Origin: Treponema sp. OMZ 838 | Lineage (GTDB): Bacteria > Spirochaetota > Spirochaetia > Treponematales > Treponemataceae | DNA length: 64,000 nucleotides | Assembly (NCBI RefSeq): GCF_000775995.1 | Contig: NZ_CP009227.1 | Location: forward strand, 1,612,001-1,676,000 | Direction of reading: 5' to 3' | Program-made: the position numbers and the translations under genes | In this document: positions 52,745 to 61,768 of the stretch, in pieces | Numbering within the stretch: position 1 is the first letter of the stretch | How the letters are laid out: each line of letters starts with the position of its first letter | Notes under the pieces: model-generated | Told to the model about the DNA's origin: nothing | Database searches by the model: none | Seen by the model: only the letters and a program-made list of their open reading frames with translations

Positions 52745-52782
52745 GAATAAAAAAGGCGCTGCAAAACTTTTACAGTGCCTTT
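52745..52782 (-). terminator. terminator of nifJ
   Basis: Minus-strand hairpin AAAGGCACTG / CAGCGCCTTT (52782-52752, 10 bp with one G-U pair) followed by TTTTTATTCG. It lies about 130 nt past the nifJ stop. Confidence 0.7.
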
Positions 52783-52790
52783 CATAACAA

Positions 52791-52829
52791 AGCCGCTTGC
52801 CTCCAACCGGAAGTAAGCGGCTTGTTTTT
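52791..52829 (+). terminator. terminator of the TPM-domain gene
   Basis: Stem AGCCGCTT (52791-52798) with AAGCGGCT (52815-52822) and then TGTTTTT on the plus strand. A third inverted repeat (CGGGG-A-TGTC with GACA-G-CCCCG, 52849-52889) stands between it and the nifJ stop. Confidence 0.7.
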
Positions 52830-52908
52830 AGCGTTATATTACCGAGTACGGGGATGTCTCAAAAGGTGGTTACTTTTTCGACAGCCCCGCACCCTCTACC
52901 GTATCCGC

Positions 52909-55900
52909 TTAGAACGGGCGATCGGCAAGATATTTATACTCCTGCCAGCGCCGCTTCGCCTTCGCAACCGCTTTATCAAGCAGCATTTGAGCGCGTTCGG
53001 GGTTTGCATTCTTTAACGACTTGAAGCGTACTTCTTTATACATAAAGTCTGCAAGGTTAAAGTCCGGCTCTTTGCTGTCAAGCTGGAAGGGGTTCTTACC
53101 TTGATCGGTTAAGCGCGGGTCGTAGCGGTACAACGGCCACAGACCGCAGGCAACAGCTTCTTTCTGGTTCAACATACCCTTCGTCATGTTGATACCGTGG
53201 TTGATACAATGGCTGTATGCGATGATGATCGAAGGTCCGTCATAGCTTTCCGCTTCACGGAATGCTTTAATAACCTGCGACATATTTGCACCCATGGAAA
53301 CCTGTGCAACATACACATAACCGTAGCTCATCGCCATCATACCGAGGTCTTTTTTGCTGGTCTCTTTACCGGATGCGGCAAACTTTGCGATAGCGCCGAT
53401 CTGAGTAGCCTTTGACATCTGACCGCCGGTATTGGAATATACTTCCGTATCCATAACCAGTACATTGATGTTTCTGCCGGAAGCAAGAACATGATCCAAA
53501 CCGCCGTAGCCGATATCGTATGCCCAGCCGTCACCGCCGAGTATCCATACGGAACGCTTAATAAAGTGATCGGTTAAGGACAGCAGCTCTTTTGCGAGCG
53601 GGTCGGAAGATTTTTCCAATTCTTTTTTCAGCTCATCGACAAAGCCGCGCTGCTCGTCGATTGCAGCATCATCAGCCTGCGTATTGCCCAGTACCTTATC
53701 AATAGCGGCAACGGCAACACCTTTTGCCTTGAGCTTTCCGGCAACTTCGCGTGCGTATTCTGCAAGTTTATCGCTGGTTAAGCGCATACCGTAACCGAAT
53801 TCAGCCGCATCTTCAAAGAGGGAGTTCGACCATACCGGGCCTCGTCCGTCCGCGCGTTTTGCATACGGAGTTGTGGGGAGGTTACCGCCGTAAATGGAAG
53901 AACAACCGGTTGCGTTCGCAATAACGGCACGGTCGCCGAAGAGTTGCGATAAGACGCCGATATAGGGCGTTTCACCGCAGCCTGCGCAGGCGCCGGAGAA
54001 CTCAAAGAGCGGACGGCGCATACCGAGACCTTTCGGCTGGCTCAAGTTGACCTTGCGCGTATCGGGGTCGGGGAGACTCATAAAGAACTTCCAGTTTTCC
54101 GATTCAACGGCGCGGTGTTCAACAAAGCTTTCCATATTGATTGCTTTAACTGCGGGATTTTCCTTGGACTTCGCAGGACACTGCTCGACACAGATACCGC
54201 ATCCCGTACAATCTTCGGGAGAAACCTGAATAGTAAACAGCGAGTTGTCGAATTCCTTGCCCTTATACGGAATGGAACGGAATGTCGAAGGCGCACGGTC
54301 GGCATTGGATTTGTCGAATGCCTTCATTCGGATAACGGCATGAGGACACACAACCGTACACTGACCGCACTGGATACAGAGTTCGCTCTTCCAAATCGGG
54401 ATGCGTTCTGCGATTGCGCGTTTTTCATACTGAGTCGTTGCAGTCGGGAAGGTACCGTCTGCCGGAATTTCGCTTACCTTTACCGCATCGCCTTCATTGA
54501 TAGCGATTTTGCCCAGTATTTTGCGGACAAATTCCGGCGCATCGGAACTCATTGCGGCATGGCGCGAAAGTTTGCTGTTTGCTTCTTTGGGGTAGGTAAC
54601 CTGTTCAACGCCTTCAAGCGCCATATCGATGGTCTTGATGTTCTTCTGAACAATTTCCGGCCCTTTCTTGCCGTAGGATTTTTCGATAAATTTCTTAATC
54701 AGCGCTACCGCTTCGGCTTCGGGCAAAATACCGGAAATTTTAAAGAATGCGGTTTGCATAACAACGTTGATACGGTTGCCCATGCCTGCTTTTTCCGCAA
54801 TCTTTACACCGTCGATAACATAGAACTTCGCTTCTTTCGCGATAAGATCTTTCTGCACTTCTATCGGCAGGTGCTCCCATACCTCATCCTTATTCCAGTG
54901 GCTGTTCAAAAGGAAGGTTCCGCCTTTTTTAAGGCTCTTGAGCATATCATACGTTTCGAGGAAGGTGAATTTATGGCACGCAATAAAGTCTGCCTGCCCG
55001 ACGAGGTAAGGCTTGCGGATCTTTTTCTTTCCGAAGCGCAAGTGCGAGGTAGTAATCGATCCGGACTTCTTGGAGTCGTACACAAAATAGGCTTGTGCGT
55101 TGTTGTCGGTCGCTTCACCGATAATTTTGATGGAGTTCTTGTTGGCACCGACCGTACCGTCCGAGCCGAGTCCGTAGAACATAGCCTGATGCATACCGGA
55201 ATCATCAACATGGAAGTGATGGTCGTAGGCAAGGCTTACATGGGTTACGTCGTCTTCGATACCGACGGCAAAGTTGCTCTTCTTTTCTCCTTCCATATTA
55301 TCGAATACGGCTTTCACCATTGCCGGGGTGAATTCTTTTGAACCCATACCGTAGCGGCCGCCGAGGATAACGGGATAGTGAGTAAAGGGGCATTTCTTTG
55401 CGGATTGCATTTCGCCGATAGCGGTACGTACATCTTCGTAGAGCGCTTCACCGAGCGAGCCGGGTTCTTTCGAGCGGTCAAGTACCGTGATGTTTTGTAC
55501 GGAGGCGGGCAATGCTTTTACAAAGGCCTCCGCGCTGAAGGGGCGGTATAAGCGTACTTTCAGTAAGCCGTACTTTTTACCTTGACTATTCAGATAGTCT
55601 ACGGTCTCTTCTACCGTGTCAGCACCGGAACCCATCAGAATGATGACCGATTCAGCATTGGGATCGCCGTAATAGTCGAACAGGTGATAAGCGCGTCCGG
55701 TCAAGGCTGCATATTTATCCATAACCCGCTGCACGATTTCGGGGGTTGCCAGATAGTATTTATTGACTGCTTCGCGCGCTTGGAAGTATACGTCAGGGTT
55801 CTGAGCAGTTCCGCGGATCATCGGTTTTTCGGGTGTTAAGCCGCGGAGACGGTGTGCGCGTACCAGATCATCATTGATCATCTGACGCATCACATCCTGC

Positions 55901-56463
55901 GAAACTTCTTCAATCTTCTGAATTTCGTGGGAGGTTCTAAAACCGTCGAAGAAGTGGAGGAACGGAACGCGCGCTTCGAGCGTCGCAGTATGAGCGATAA
56001 TCGCGAGATCCATAACTTCCTGTACGGAATTGGAAGCAAGCATTGCCCAACCGGTTTGGCGGCATGCCATAACGTCCTGATGGTCGCCGAAGATGGAAAG
56101 AGCGCTGGTTGCCAAGGCTCGGGCTGCAACGTGGAACACCGTGCTGGTAAGCTCACCGGCAATTTTGTACATATTGGGGATCATCAGTAAGAGACCCTGT
56201 GATGCGGTAAAGGTTGAAGAGAGCGCTCCCGTGGTTAATGCACCGTGAACAGCGCCGGAAGCTCCTCCTTCGGATTGCAATTCGACAACTTGCGGCACGG
56301 TTCCCCAGATATTGGTTTTTCCGTGGGCGGAATACTCATCAGCAACTTCCCCCATCGGGCTTGACGGCGTGATAGGATAAATTGCGATAACTTCGCTGAG
56401 CGCATGCGCAACGTGACCGGCGGCAGTATTACCGTCAATCATTACGAGGTTTTTTTCAGGCAT
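52909..56463 (-). CDS. nifJ: pyruvate:ferredoxin (flavodoxin) oxidoreductase
   Basis: A 1184-residue single-chain enzyme that oxidises pyruvate to acetyl-CoA and CO2 and reduces ferredoxin, central to anaerobic energy metabolism. Domains in order: thiamine-pyrophosphate pyrimidine domain (AYPITPSSPMGE near residue 30), transketolase-like C domain, PFOR domain II, a two-cluster ferredoxin domain (CIQCGQCTVVCPHA near 690 and CTGCGICVEQCPAKS near 750), and the TPP-binding domain (GDGWAYDIGYGGLDH, NTGGQMSKAT near 1000). Length is normal. The start has AAGGA at 7 nt; the AT-rich leader holds several possible -10 boxes. Long antisense frames inside are shadows. Confidence 0.96.
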   Translation of the reverse strand: MPEKNLVMIDGNTAAGHVAHALSEVIAIYPITPSSPMGEVADEYSAHGKTNIWGTVPQVVELQSEGGASGAVHGALTTGALSSTFTASQGLLLMIPNMYKIAGELTSTVFHVAARALATSALSIFGDHQDVMACRQTGWAMLASNSVQEVMDLAIIAHTATLEARVPFLHFFDGFRTSHEIQKIEEVSQDVMRQMINDDLVRAHRLRGLTPEKPMIRGTAQNPDVYFQAREAVNKYYLATPEIVQRVMDKYAALTGRAYHLFDYYGDPNAESVIILMGSGADTVEETVDYLNSQGKKYGLLKVRLYRPFSAEAFVKALPASVQNITVLDRSKEPGSLGEALYEDVRTAIGEMQSAKKCPFTHYPVILGGRYGMGSKEFTPAMVKAVFDNMEGEKKSNFAVGIEDDVTHVSLAYDHHFHVDDSGMHQAMFYGLGSDGTVGANKNSIKIIGEATDNNAQAYFVYDSKKSGSITTSHLRFGKKKIRKPYLVGQADFIACHKFTFLETYDMLKSLKKGGTFLLNSHWNKDEVWEHLPIEVQKDLIAKEAKFYVIDGVKIAEKAGMGNRINVVMQTAFFKISGILPEAEAVALIKKFIEKSYGKKGPEIVQKNIKTIDMALEGVEQVTYPKEANSKLSRHAAMSSDAPEFVRKILGKIAINEGDAVKVSEIPADGTFPTATTQYEKRAIAERIPIWKSELCIQCGQCTVVCPHAVIRMKAFDKSNADRAPSTFRSIPYKGKEFDNSLFTIQVSPEDCTGCGICVEQCPAKSKENPAVKAINMESFVEHRAVESENWKFFMSLPDPDTRKVNLSQPKGLGMRRPLFEFSGACAGCGETPYIGVLSQLFGDRAVIANATGCSSIYGGNLPTTPYAKRADGRGPVWSNSLFEDAAEFGYGMRLTSDKLAEYAREVAGKLKAKGVAVAAIDKVLGNTQADDAAIDEQRGFVDELKKELEKSSDPLAKELLSLTDHFIKRSVWILGGDGWAYDIGYGGLDHVLASGRNINVLVMDTEVYSNTGGQMSKATQIGAIAKFAASGKETSKKDLGMMAMSYGYVYVAQVSMGANMSQVIKAFREAESYDGPSIIIAYSHCINHGINMTKGMLNQKEAVACGLWPLYRYDPRLTDQGKNPFQLDSKEPDFNLADFMYKEVRFKSLKNANPERAQMLLDKAVAKAKRRWQEYKYLADRPF

Positions 56464-56668
56464 AGTATCGTCCTTCTAAAGTATGGTGTGAATAGGTGTG
56501 TATACTATATTATTCAATATAATATATCCGATTTGCAAACAGCATAGTCTTTTAATGCAAAAAGTGCAAGACTTGGATGATAGTTTCTTTTTGCCGTTTA
56601 AATGCATTTTGAACAGAGTTTTATCAAGGTAAAAATCTTTTAATCTGCTATTCATAACGGCCCCCGTG

Positions 56669-56677
56669 TGCTATACT
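56669..56677 (+). promoter_or_regulatory. extended -10 box before the helicase start
   Basis: TGCTATACT (56669-56677). The ATG at 56687 is 9 nt after it and has no ribosome binding site. The in-frame GTG at 56666 lies upstream of the expected start point. Confidence 0.6.
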
Positions 56678-56686
56678 TATACACAA

Positions 56687-58474
56687 ATGAATTTTTCTAA
56701 TTGTAATCTTGATTCCACTCTTTTACAGGGGCTTGAAGAAGCCGGTTACATTGAATGCACTCCGGTTCAAGAGCAGGTGTTTTCCGCAGGAATGGACGGT
56801 TCCGATCTTTATGTACAATCTCAAACAGGTACGGGAAAAACAGCTGCGTATCTGGTAACGCTGATGCAGCGGATGCTTGCTGCAGGAACCGAAGACCGCC
56901 GCCCCGCTTTGATTCTTGTTCCCACGCGGGAACTTGCCGTACAGGTCGAAGAAGAAGCGCTTAAATTAGGTAAACATACGGGGATCCGTGCCGCAAGCTT
57001 TTACGGCGGCGTCGGGTATCAGCAGCAGGAAGCAGCGCTTAAAAACGGAGTAGACCTTATCATCGGTACCCCCGGTCGCGTTATCGATCTTGAAAAATCA
57101 AAAACCATGAAGCTGAAAAATGTCGGCTTTTTAGTCGTTGATGAAGCAGACCGTATGTTCGATATGGGCTTTTATCCTGATCTGCGCAGCCTCCTTTCAG
57201 TATTGTCCAAGGCGGAAGACCGCCAAACGATGCTGTTCAGCGCGACCTTAAATACGTGGGTAAAGAACCTCGCATGGGAATACACCATCGATGCAAAAGA
57301 GATCACCATCGATGCGGATAATGTGACGGTTGATGAAATCAATCAAAAGCTGTTCCACGTGGCTGCGGAGCAAAAGATGTCTTTGCTGCTCGGTATCTTG
57401 CGTAACGAAAAACCGGAAAATGCTATCATCTTCTGCAATACCAAAAAGACAACGGAGATTGTTGCAAAGCGGCTGCGCATTAACGGCTATGCGACGGAAT
57501 TTCTCATCGGCGATTTGCCCCAACCGAAGCGGCTGCATATTATCGATTCGTTTAAGGCGGGGAAACTCAGCTGTTTGGTTGCAACCGATGTCGCGGCGCG
57601 GGGAATCGATATCAACGACCTCGCAATGGTTATCAACTACGACCTTCCGAATGAGGCGGAGAACTATGTACACCGAATCGGCAGAACGGCGCGGGCGGGA
57701 AAGACCGGCGCTGCGTACAGCCTCTGCTCGGAACAGGATGTGTACAACCTCCCTGATATCGAAAAGTATATAGAAGCAAAGATACCGGTTGTTATCCCCG
57801 GCGAAGAGGATTTTGAAAAAGACCGCAGCGCCGATCAGTATATACGGCTTGACCGCGACTCCTTTGACGAAGAACGATCCGGTGGACGGTTCGGACGCAA
57901 GCCGCGACCCGGTGAAAAATTGAGGCGGGATGAGAAAGACTCACGGCGCGGCGCTAAAACAACGAAACCTGCATCCCGGCTTGCCGATTCAAAGCGTAAA
58001 AAGAAATGCGCGCAGGGAGAAGACAAAACCGATAGAAAATCTGCCGACTCACTCGGCGGCTTGAGCTTTGAAGAGCGGATGGCATACTACAAAAAACAGT
58101 ACGGAAAAAAACTTGCCTCACAGGATAGCGCCGCCCTTGCGGATACCAACGAGGGTACGGGAAACGCCAAAGAAAGCCGCAATGCTCAGCCTGCTGCCGA
58201 CAAGAAAGGAAAGGCGGGAGCACCGGCAACCCGCGCTAAAAACCGGCAGGGACAGCCTGAGAAAAAGCGGCGCAAGGGCGATAAATACGTTCCGTCCCAA
58301 ACAGGCGATACACGGCAGGGGGCAAAGCAAAAGAGACGGCAGAACCAAGACCGAATGCCGGAACAGCGGAGTCGAACCGGAAAGGCGCCGGTACAGTCTT
58401 CGGCACAAACTCAGCCGGTCAAACAAAAAACGGGCATATTCGCTATGCTGAAAAAACTGTTTACCGGAAAGTAA
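56687..58474 (+). CDS. DEAD-box RNA helicase
   Basis: A 595-residue ATP-dependent RNA helicase. Motifs in order: the Q motif (CTPVQEQVF), Walker A QTGTGKTAAY, PTRELAVQ, DEAD box (VVDEADRMFDMGF), SAT (LFSATL), and the second domain with IIFCNTKKT, ATDVAARGID and HRIGRTARAG. The last ~200 residues are a low-complexity basic tail rich in Lys, Arg, Gly and Gln, probably for RNA binding. It resembles RhlB/RhlE-type enzymes; which RNA it remodels is unknown. Start ATG 56687 is preferred to the in-frame GTG 56666 because of the promoter position. Confidence 0.92.
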   Translation: MNFSNCNLDSTLLQGLEEAGYIECTPVQEQVFSAGMDGSDLYVQSQTGTGKTAAYLVTLMQRMLAAGTEDRRPALILVPTRELAVQVEEEALKLGKHTGIRAASFYGGVGYQQQEAALKNGVDLIIGTPGRVIDLEKSKTMKLKNVGFLVVDEADRMFDMGFYPDLRSLLSVLSKAEDRQTMLFSATLNTWVKNLAWEYTIDAKEITIDADNVTVDEINQKLFHVAAEQKMSLLLGILRNEKPENAIIFCNTKKTTEIVAKRLRINGYATEFLIGDLPQPKRLHIIDSFKAGKLSCLVATDVAARGIDINDLAMVINYDLPNEAENYVHRIGRTARAGKTGAAYSLCSEQDVYNLPDIEKYIEAKIPVVIPGEEDFEKDRSADQYIRLDRDSFDEERSGGRFGRKPRPGEKLRRDEKDSRRGAKTTKPASRLADSKRKKKCAQGEDKTDRKSADSLGGLSFEERMAYYKKQYGKKLASQDSAALADTNEGTGNAKESRNAQPAADKKGKAGAPATRAKNRQGQPEKKRRKGDKYVPSQTGDTRQGAKQKRRQNQDRMPEQRSRTGKAPVQSSAQTQPVKQKTGIFAMLKKLFTGK

Positions 58475-58501
58475 GCGGCAAGGAATAAGGAGGAATACGT
58501 T

Positions 58502-59710
58502 ATGGATGCAGTAAAACGCTTTTTTAAATACATTGCAGTCGATACCAAATCGAATGAAGATAATTCCGACTGTCCCAGCACCAAGGGACAGCTTGAGCTT
58601 GGAAAGATGTTGGTACAGGAATTGCACGAGCTGGGCGTAGCCGATGCCGAACAGGATGCGCACGGATATGTCTACGGAACAATCCCTGCCAACACCGATA
58701 AAAAAGCGCCGGTCATCGGATTTATTGCACACATGGATACCGCGCCCGACTTGGACGGAAAATGCGTCAACCCGCAGATTGTGCACTACACAGGCAGCGA
58801 TATTAAACTGAACGAAACCTATTCGCTGACAGTAAAGGAATTTCCGTTCCTCAACAAGCTTATCGGCGAAGACATTATTACCACTGACGGTACCACGCTT
58901 TTGGGCGCTGATGATAAATCGGGCATCACCATCATCATGGGAATGGTTGAATACCTCCGCGACAACCCGCAGGTGCAGCACGGTACGATTAAAATCGGCT
59001 TTACCCCCGATGAGGAAATCGGCAGAGGTGCAGACCTCTTCGATGTAAAAAAATTCGGAGCGGATTTTGCGTATACCATTGACGGCGGAGAAATCGGCGA
59101 GCTGGAGTACGAAAACTTTAACGCCGCAAGTGCGAAAATCGAAATCCAAGGGAAAAATGTCCATCCGGGCACGGCAAAAAATATCATGATCAATTCGCTG
59201 CGGGTCGCGGGCGAGTTGGACGCTATGCTGCCCGTGGAACAAAAGCCCGAATATACGGAAGGGTACGAAGGCTTCTTTTTGCTTACTCACCTCAACGGCG
59301 CAGTGGATCACACGTCCATGTCGTATATCATCCGCGACCATTCTACCGACAAATTCGAGCAAAAGAAAACGCTGCTGCGGAATGCCGTTGCTTTTTTGAA
59401 CACAAAATACGGCGCCATCATCACGCTTTCCATTACAGACAGCTACTATAATATGCGCGGACAAATTGAACCGCATATGGAAATTATCGACCTTGCGAAG
59501 AAGTCTATGGAAGAGATCGGTATTACGCCGATTATCCACCCCATCCGCGGCGGGACGGACGGCGCACGGCTTTCCTTTATGGGACTCCCTTGTCCGAACA
59601 TCTTTGCCGGCGGCTTTAACTTCCACGGCCGTTTTGAGTGCATCCCCGTAAGCTCCATCTATAAAGGAATCGATTTACTCATCCGTATTATCGAAAATGC
59701 CGTAGAGTAA
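58502..59710 (+). CDS. pepT: peptidase T (tripeptide aminopeptidase)
   Basis: A 402-residue zinc M20 peptidase removing the N-terminal residue of tripeptides in the cytoplasm. Metal and catalytic residues are visible: IAHMDTAPD near residue 80 (first His and Asp), GADDKSGI near 138 (bridging Asp), TPDEEIGRG near 172 (catalytic Glu pair), TIDGGEIGEL near 195 and the final His in FNFHGRFECIP near 378. AAGGAGG precedes the ATG at 5-6 nt. It follows the helicase gene by 27 nt and may share its transcript. Confidence 0.95.
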   Translation: MDAVKRFFKYIAVDTKSNEDNSDCPSTKGQLELGKMLVQELHELGVADAEQDAHGYVYGTIPANTDKKAPVIGFIAHMDTAPDLDGKCVNPQIVHYTGSDIKLNETYSLTVKEFPFLNKLIGEDIITTDGTTLLGADDKSGITIIMGMVEYLRDNPQVQHGTIKIGFTPDEEIGRGADLFDVKKFGADFAYTIDGGEIGELEYENFNAASAKIEIQGKNVHPGTAKNIMINSLRVAGELDAMLPVEQKPEYTEGYEGFFLLTHLNGAVDHTSMSYIIRDHSTDKFEQKKTLLRNAVAFLNTKYGAIITLSITDSYYNMRGQIEPHMEIIDLAKKSMEEIGITPIIHPIRGGTDGARLSFMGLPCPNIFAGGFNFHGRFECIPVSSIYKGIDLLIRIIENAVE

Positions 59711-59776
59711 ATAGGCTTTCCGATTTTTCTAAATCTGGACACGTTCGGGTTTTTCCGCTATGCTCAATAACCTTGT

Positions 59777-61705
59777 ATGGATTATGTAGAAAGTTTATTT
59801 AACACGAATTTTTTAGAGTATGCCAGTTATGTTATCCGTGACCGCGCAATTCCCGATGTAGAGGACGGCCTCAAGCCGGTACAGCGGCGTATCCTACATT
59901 CTCTTTTTGAGATGGATGACGGAAAGTTCCATAAGGTTGCCAATGTCGTCGGCTACTGTATGAAGTATCACCCGCACGGGGACGCTTCCATCGGAAACGC
60001 ATTGACGGTACTCGCCAATAAAAGCCTCTTTATCGACAAGCAGGGGAATTTCGGCAACCTCTTTACGGGGGACGAAGCCTCCGCCCCGCGGTATATCGAA
60101 TGCCGCATCACCGAATTTGCAAAAGATATCCTGTTTAATCCCCATATTACGCGGTATGTTCCTTCTTATGACGGCAGAAACAAAGAGCCGGTCGTATTCC
60201 GCGCCAAACTGCCTGTCGTACTGCTCATTGGGGCGGAAGGGATTGCCGTCGGTATGTCTACCAAGATACTTCCGCATAATATCCGCGAAATCATCGAGGC
60301 GGAAAAAGCCTGCCTTTCCGGCAAATCCTTTACGCTCTATCCCGACTTTCAGACCGGCGGGCTTATCGACGTGTCAGACTATCAGGACGGCAAGGGCAAG
60401 GTGCTGGTGCGGGCAAAGTTGGACACCTCCGACGATAAACGAATTGTTATCCGTGAACTCCCCTTCGGCAGCACTACCGAAAGCCTCATCGCTTCGATAG
60501 AATCGGCGTCGAAGTCGGGAAAGGTAAAAATTTCGGAAATTAACGACTATACGGCGGAACAAGTAGAAATAGAACTCAAGCTGCCGCGCGGCGTGTACGC
60601 AGCGGATGTTGTCGATGCGCTCTATGCCTTTACCGATTGTGAGCAATCGATCTCCTGTAATTTGCTGGTCATTCAAGACAATCTGCCGGTTCAAACGACT
60701 GTTACCGAGGTTATTAAAACCCACGCAAAACAGCTGACCGCTTTGCTGAAAGATGAACTTTTATATGAGCAGGAGATGCTGACCGACCGGCTGCACCTCA
60801 GAACACTTGAGCGGATATTTATCGAAGAGCGGATTTATAAAAAGATTGAAACGATGAAAACCGCCGAGTCGGTCATTAAGGCGGTTATCAAAGGTTTTGA
60901 ACCGTTCAAAGCAGAGCTGATACGGGAAGTAACGGAAGACGATGTAGACCGGCTCCTCAAAATCCCCATTCGGCGTATTTCGCTCTACGACATTCAAAAA
61001 AACCGTGCCGAGGTACAGGAAATTTCCGCCCGGCTCAAAGAGATTGTCCGTCTTTTAAAGAACCTCAAAAAATATGCGCTCAGCGTCCTTGACGGAATCC
61101 TCGCAAAACTACCGCCTGAAATCACGGCGCGCAAAACGGAGATTACCGGCTTTACCAAAGTAGATGTAAAAGAAGCCGTTAACCGCGATGTATCGCTCCG
61201 CTATGACGAAGCAACCGGCTACCTCGGCACCGCCGTGACTACCGGAAAAGAAATACTCAAAGTTTCGCCGTATGACCGCGTTTTTATCCTGCGCAAAAGC
61301 GGGGTGTACACCGTTATGGATGTACCCGACCGGCTCTTTGTCGATACCGGTATGTGGTATTGCGGCTTTGCGGAAAAAGAATTATTGTCACAAATCCTCT
61401 TTACGGTTATTTATAAAGATGAGAAAACACAGTATCCGTATATCAAACGGGCACGGGTTGAATCTTATATATTGAACCGTGATTACCTGTTTGTACCTGA
61501 TACGGCAACTGTGCTCTACGCAAGTACGGTTGAAAATTTTGAGTTTACGGTGCAATATACGCCCAAGCCTCGAACAAAGAAAACCGAAGCACGCTTTAAA
61601 ACCGCGGATTATCCGGAAAAGGGATTAAAAGCGCAGGGGGTACGGCTTGCAGAACGGGAAGCAGAAGCTGCGGCTCCGGTAACGAAAAAAAATAGTAAAA
61701 AGTGA
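59777..61705 (+). CDS. parC: DNA topoisomerase IV subunit A-like protein
   Basis: A 642-residue type IIA topoisomerase A subunit. The breakage-reunion domain has DVEDGLKPVQRRIL, KYHPHGDASIGNAL, and the active-site Tyr in APRYIECRIT (residue ~114). The C-terminal domain is short with only a reduced beta-pinwheel (YDRVFILRKSGVYTVMDV), which fits ParC better than GyrA (about 800 residues). It would decatenate sister chromosomes with ParE. No parE gene is adjacent in this window. No ribosome site is seen; a possible promoter TGGACA-N17-TATGCT ends 12 nt before the ATG. Confidence 0.88.
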   Translation: MDYVESLFNTNFLEYASYVIRDRAIPDVEDGLKPVQRRILHSLFEMDDGKFHKVANVVGYCMKYHPHGDASIGNALTVLANKSLFIDKQGNFGNLFTGDEASAPRYIECRITEFAKDILFNPHITRYVPSYDGRNKEPVVFRAKLPVVLLIGAEGIAVGMSTKILPHNIREIIEAEKACLSGKSFTLYPDFQTGGLIDVSDYQDGKGKVLVRAKLDTSDDKRIVIRELPFGSTTESLIASIESASKSGKVKISEINDYTAEQVEIELKLPRGVYAADVVDALYAFTDCEQSISCNLLVIQDNLPVQTTVTEVIKTHAKQLTALLKDELLYEQEMLTDRLHLRTLERIFIEERIYKKIETMKTAESVIKAVIKGFEPFKAELIREVTEDDVDRLLKIPIRRISLYDIQKNRAEVQEISARLKEIVRLLKNLKKYALSVLDGILAKLPPEITARKTEITGFTKVDVKEAVNRDVSLRYDEATGYLGTAVTTGKEILKVSPYDRVFILRKSGVYTVMDVPDRLFVDTGMWYCGFAEKELLSQILFTVIYKDEKTQYPYIKRARVESYILNRDYLFVPDTATVLYASTVENFEFTVQYTPKPRTKKTEARFKTADYPEKGLKAQGVRLAEREAEAAAPVTKKNSKK

Positions 61706-61708
61706 GGA

Positions 61709-61740
61709 AAACCTCTAGAAACGTGAGTTTTTAGAGATGT
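61709..61740. repeat. copy of the CCTCTAAAAA palindromic repeat after parC
   Basis: Arms AAACCTCTAGAAAC and GTTTTTAGAGATGT, of the family at 31961-32103, 4 nt after the parC stop. It has no matching flanks. Confidence 0.65.
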
Positions 61741-61768
61741 CTAGTACCTTGTAGGGGGAAAACTACCT

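Noticed and set aside
54115-55341. 408-codon open frame antisense to nifJ
   Set aside because: It lies wholly inside a clearly conserved gene on the other strand and has no recognisable domain or ribosome site; such long shadows arise from codon bias.
58118-59626. 502-codon open frame antisense to the helicase and pepT genes
   Set aside because: Crosses two well-supported genes and an intergenic gap; the peptide is rich in Phe, Arg and Cys in the manner of antisense frames.
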